A stretch of 8,493 nt of DNA, from the NCBI GenBank assembly GCA_013361745.1, contig JABFXM010000161.1, positions 1-8,493 of the forward strand, in the 5' to 3' direction. This document shows positions 6,806 to 8,493 of the stretch, piece by piece (within the stretch, counting starts at the first letter, position 1; each line of letters starts with the position of its first letter). Made by a program: the position numbers and the translations under genes. This DNA comes from Gemmatimonadaceae bacterium (GTDB lineage: Bacteria > Gemmatimonadota > Gemmatimonadetes > Gemmatimonadales > Gemmatimonadaceae). The notes beneath the pieces were generated by a model. It was not told the DNA's origin. It saw only the letters and a list, made by a program, of their open reading frames with translations, and made no database searches.

Positions 6806-6876
6806 GCGGGGCGGGTGCCATTGGAAGGAGCGGGGCGGGGAGCGAGATACTGCGGCGCGGGGGGCGAGGGGCGGGA
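6806..6876 (+). repeat. left inverted arm of the structured repeat
   Basis: This G-rich 71-bp arm begins 16 bp after the methyltransferase-like gene's stop codon. It matches the reverse complement of 7169-7239 at 66 of 71 positions. From 6814 it also aligns directly with the copy at 8403, and that similarity runs on past the arm to 6903. Confidence 0.85.
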
Positions 6877-6894
6877 AAGGACCTGTAAGGACTG

Positions 6895-6932
6895 AGGCCG
6901 ACGTGCGGCGCCTCTGGCGCCGCTGTCGGCCT
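6895..6932 (+). ncRNA. two-part stem-loop inside the repeat
   Basis: AGGCCGAC (6895-6902) pairs with GTCGGCCT (6925-6932), and GCGGCGCC (6905-6912) pairs with GGCGCCGC (6916-6923) around a 3-nt loop. The two 8-bp perfect stems are separated by a small internal loop (GT against T). It is the strongest local hairpin in the window. No T-run follows, so a plain intrinsic terminator is not supported. The second copy of the repeat is cut by the window edge just as this hairpin begins. Whether it is transcribed is unknown. Confidence 0.5.
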
Positions 6933-7020
6933 GTTCATTCGATGGCGCGGATCGGGCTGGTCGCGGGTCGCGTGGGGGTTCGTCAGTCGGCCGCCATCGC
7001 GCGATTGTTGTCGAGGACAG

Positions 7021-7087
7021 CCGAGGTGCTGAGGCTCGTGAGAACAGCAATGCCTTCAGGCAGTTCTCAAGACTCTCAGAGCCTCGG
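7021..7087 (+). ncRNA. long apical hairpin at the centre of the repeat
   Basis: CCGAGG (7021-7026) pairs with CCTCGG (7082-7087). The helix continues for 19 more positions (7027-7045 with 7063-7081) with three mismatches and two G-T pairs. A terminal mini-hairpin TGCC-TTCA-GGCA (7051-7062) closes the loop. Helix irregularity with G-T pairs is what a folded RNA or single-stranded DNA would tolerate. The RNA call is speculative because no promoter is evident. Confidence 0.45.
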
Positions 7088-7168
7088 CCATCTCCCTACA
7101 AAAGCCGCGCGATGCCCGAATGCGCGCGAGCCCCGACGCGACCCGCGAGGATGCGACGATGAGCCTAG

Positions 7169-7239
7169 TCCCGCTCCTCGCCCCCCGCGCCGCGGTATCT
7201 CGCTCCCCGCTCCGCTCCTTCAAACGGCACCCGCCCCGC
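7169..7239 (-). repeat. right inverted arm of the structured repeat
   Basis: This is the reverse-complement partner of 6806-6876, with five mismatches in 71 bp. Similarity to the left end stops at 7169, and the internal segment that follows the left arm (shared with the copy at 8403) is absent here. It therefore behaves as the opposite terminus of one element rather than as a third full copy. It ends 97 bp before the ferredoxin ATG. Confidence 0.8.
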
Positions 7240-7336
7240 AGTTTCCCCTCTCCCGAACCGAGACGAGGAACAGGAATAGCATGACGCGCTTCTTCCCGAT
7301 AAATTCCGGTCTCCGAGCGCTTACCAGAGAGCCGCC

Positions 7337-7600
7337 ATGCCTTACGTCATCACCGAAGCCTGCATCAACACGAAGGACAAAGCCTGCGTCGACGTGTGCC
7401 CGGTCGATTGCATCTACGAGGGGCCGGAGCAGCTGTACATCAATCCCGACGAGTGCATCGATTGCGGCGCGTGCGAGCCGGAGTGTCCGGTGACGGCGAT
7501 CTTCCCCGAGGAAGACGTCCCGCAGCAGCTGAAGCAGTACATCCAGCTCAACCGCGACGTCTTCACGAGCCCGAACCCGCCCGGGCGCCCGACTCGCTGA
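7337..7600 (+). CDS. fdxA: seven-iron ferredoxin [3Fe-4S][4Fe-4S]
   Basis: This 87-residue electron carrier follows the Azotobacter FdI / mycobacterial FdxA pattern. C9, C17 and C50 would bind the [3Fe-4S] cluster. C21, C40, C43 and C46 would bind the [4Fe-4S] cluster. C25 corresponds to the free cysteine next to the cluster in FdI. The opening MPYVITEACI, the block CPVDCIYEGPEQLYI and the stretch CIDCGACEPECPVTAIF are near-diagnostic. It is shorter than the 100-115 residue FdxA proteins because the C-terminal extension is reduced. It probably serves cytoplasmic redox enzymes, but the redox partner cannot be inferred, since no oxidoreductase lies beside it. A weak purine-rich AGAGAG sits about 5 nt before the ATG. 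GATAAAT at 7299-7305 could be a -10 box, without a convincing -35. The structured repeat lies directly upstream and could affect its expression. Confidence 0.95.
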   Translation: MPYVITEACINTKDKACVDVCPVDCIYEGPEQLYINPDECIDCGACEPECPVTAIFPEEDVPQQLKQYIQLNRDVFTSPNPPGRPTR

Positions 7601-7634
7601 GCGCGGCACCCGCGCCGGACGCGCGCGCCTGACG

Positions 7635-8366
7635 ATGGCGCTCCGCGCGGTCACCTTCGATTACTGGGACACGCTCTACGACGGCGCGACGAAGTCCGAG
7701 CGCGTCGTGCTGCGGCAGGGCGCGATCAGGAAGCTCCTCGCCGATATCGGCCGCGAGATCGCCGACGACGACTTCGTCGCGCTCTATCGCGCCTCGGGCG
7801 CGGAGGCCGAGCGGTGGTGGCGCGAGGAGCATCGCGGCTACACCACCCAGGAGCGGATCCGCTGGCTCCTCGCGCGCGTGAACGTCGAACGCCCCGCGGA
7901 CTGCCGCCATGTCGCCGCCGCCGAGCGCGCGGTCGACGACGCGCTCGTCGCGCATCCCGCGCCACTCCTTCCCGGCGCCGGCGACGGCGTCGCCCGCCTC
8001 GCCTCCGCGTTCACTCTCGCCATCGTCTCCGACACCGGCTTCGCCTCGGGCCGTGCGCAGGACCGCCTGCTCGAGCGCGACCAGCTCCTCGCCTTCTTCG
8101 CGGCGACGGTCTACTCGATGGACATCGGCCATGCGAAGCCGCGTCCGGAGCCCTTTGCCGCTGCCCTCCGCGCGTTAGGCACGGCACCCGCCGAGACGAT
8201 CCACGTCGGCGACAACGAGCACACCGACGTGCGCGGGGCGCTGAAGGCGGGGATGCGCGCGGTGCGCGTGGACTTCGTGAGAGCCGGCGGGCCGAGTGAG
8301 GCAGAATTCGTCGCTCGGTCGTTCGAGGAGCTCGTCACGTATCTCCTCTCGCAGCGAGGGGCCTGA
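7635..8366 (+). CDS. HAD-superfamily hydrolase with atypical motif I
   Basis: This 243-residue protein has a Rossmann-like HAD core with a helical cap at about 18-110. Motif I is TFDYWDTLYD with nucleophile D9. Motif II is AIVSDTG with S132, motif III is GHAKPRPEPF with K168, and motif IV is HVGDNEHTDVRGA with D193 and D198. In the usual DxDxT motif the second Asp acts as acid/base; here that position is W11, and the next Asp (D12) stands where Gly is common. A W in this place is seen in some HAD subgroups, so the protein may still be active with a different acid/base. It is probably a phosphatase or phosphatase-like enzyme for a small metabolite, substrate unknown. The ATG at 7635 follows the ferredoxin stop by 34 bp and may share its transcript. 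No ribosome binding site is apparent. A TTA codon lies at 8175 inside CGTTAGGC. Confidence 0.9.
   Translation: MALRAVTFDYWDTLYDGATKSERVVLRQGAIRKLLADIGREIADDDFVALYRASGAEAERWWREEHRGYTTQERIRWLLARVNVERPADCRHVAAAERAVDDALVAHPAPLLPGAGDGVARLASAFTLAIVSDTGFASGRAQDRLLERDQLLAFFAATVYSMDIGHAKPRPEPFAAALRALGTAPAETIHVGDNEHTDVRGALKAGMRAVRVDFVRAGGPSEAEFVARSFEELVTYLLSQRGA
8173..8180 (+). repeat. octamer CGTTAGGC, copy 5
   Basis: Lies within the HAD hydrolase and encodes Ala-Leu-Gly (leucine TTA) between motifs III and IV. Confidence 0.8.
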
Positions 8367-8402
8367 CGCGAACCGGGGCCGGAGATGGGAGACGGCGGAG
8401 CC

Positions 8403-8493
8403 GGTGCCGTTTGAAAGAGCGGGGCGGGGAGCGGGATACCGCGGCGCGGGGGGCGAGGGGCGGGAAACTACCTGTAAGGACTGAGGCCGACGC
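8403..8493 (+). repeat. second copy of the structured repeat, left end, cut by the window edge
   Basis: Positions 8403-8492 align without gaps to 6814-6903 and match at 83 of 90 bases. The match covers the left arm and the 27 bases beyond it (ending ctgaggccgacg), where the side hairpin begins. The copy lies in the same orientation as the first and likewise starts just after a gene's stop codon (37 bp after the HAD hydrolase). CGAACCGG stands at 8369-8376, 26 bases before the aligned part. The rest of the element lies outside the window. Confidence 0.85.

Larger units (their letters stand above)
6806..7239 (+). repeat. 434-bp structured repeat element with long inverted arms
   Basis: The gap between the methyltransferase-like gene and the ferredoxin gene (6791-7336) contains no supported gene and is largely filled by this element. 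Its ends are inverted copies: 6806-6876 pairs with 7169-7239 over 71 bp with five mismatches and no gap. Inside, a second imperfect palindrome centred near 7054.5 pairs 6961-6982 with 7127-7148 (20 of 22, one mismatch and one G-T), 6995-7003 with 7106-7114 (perfect), and 7021-7045 with 7063-7087. The left half also carries a separate hairpin at 6895-6932. The whole can therefore fold into one very long stem with a side branch. Its left end recurs at 8403-8493. This suggests a non-autonomous MITE-like element or a repeat producing a structured RNA. CGAACCG stands on both sides (6799-6805 and 7254-7260). Confidence 0.75.

Noticed and set aside
6831..6875. G-quadruplex in the repeat arm
   Set aside because: Several G-runs are present, but four runs of three or more with short loops do not occur in one cluster without splitting a longer run. 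The arm's pairing with its inverted partner explains its conservation better.
6895..6932. Intrinsic terminator for the methyltransferase-like gene
   Set aside because: The stem is strong, but it is followed by tgttcattcg rather than a T-run, and it lies inside the repeat element over 100 bp after the stop.
6903..7493. A 196-codon plus-strand frame through the intergenic region into the ferredoxin gene
   Set aside because: It runs through the structured repeat and overlaps the ferredoxin gene in another frame. It has no motif, and its composition follows the repeat.

Overview
The window is very GC-rich chromosomal DNA with strongly GC-biased third codon positions, several starts without a clear Shine-Dalgarno sequence, and ordinary housekeeping or accessory enzymes. 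Base composition and gene content fit a soil or freshwater bacterium, possibly Gemmatimonadota. That assignment is an inference; no rRNA or universal marker gene is present to fix it.

Left part (1-1358). The window opens on the last 28 codons of a plus-strand gene, possibly a transposase tail. A 182-base stretch without a gene follows, then a complete minus-strand tyrosine recombinase carrying the insertion typical of integron integrases (IntI). No convincing attC site or cassette array is visible. A 9-bp stem-loop fills the short gap between intI and the gene upstream of it.

Middle (1359-6790). A minus-strand ribonuclease D with an unusual 90-residue Gly/Ser/Arg tail is transcribed away from a plus-strand run of genes: an AI-2E-family membrane protein with a period-8 RDST insert, a PLP-dependent D-cysteine desulfhydrase/ACC-deaminase-like protein coupled to it by an ATGA overlap, an alpha/beta hydrolase preceded by a 17-bp direct repeat, and an isoprenylcysteine-methyltransferase-like membrane protein.

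Right part (6791-8493). A 546-base gap without a gene holds a 434-base element with 71-bp inverted arms (66/71 identical) and a nested imperfect palindrome centred near 7054.5. Its left end recurs at the right edge of the window (83/90 identical), so it belongs to an interspersed repeat family. A seven-iron ferredoxin and a HAD-superfamily hydrolase lie between the two copies.

Across the window the octamer CGTTAGGC occurs five times, always on the plus strand. Four of these place a TTA leucine codon in otherwise extremely GC-rich genes. The word also fits the integron core-site consensus GTTRRRY. The structured repeat family and this polarised octamer are the two observations most worth following.
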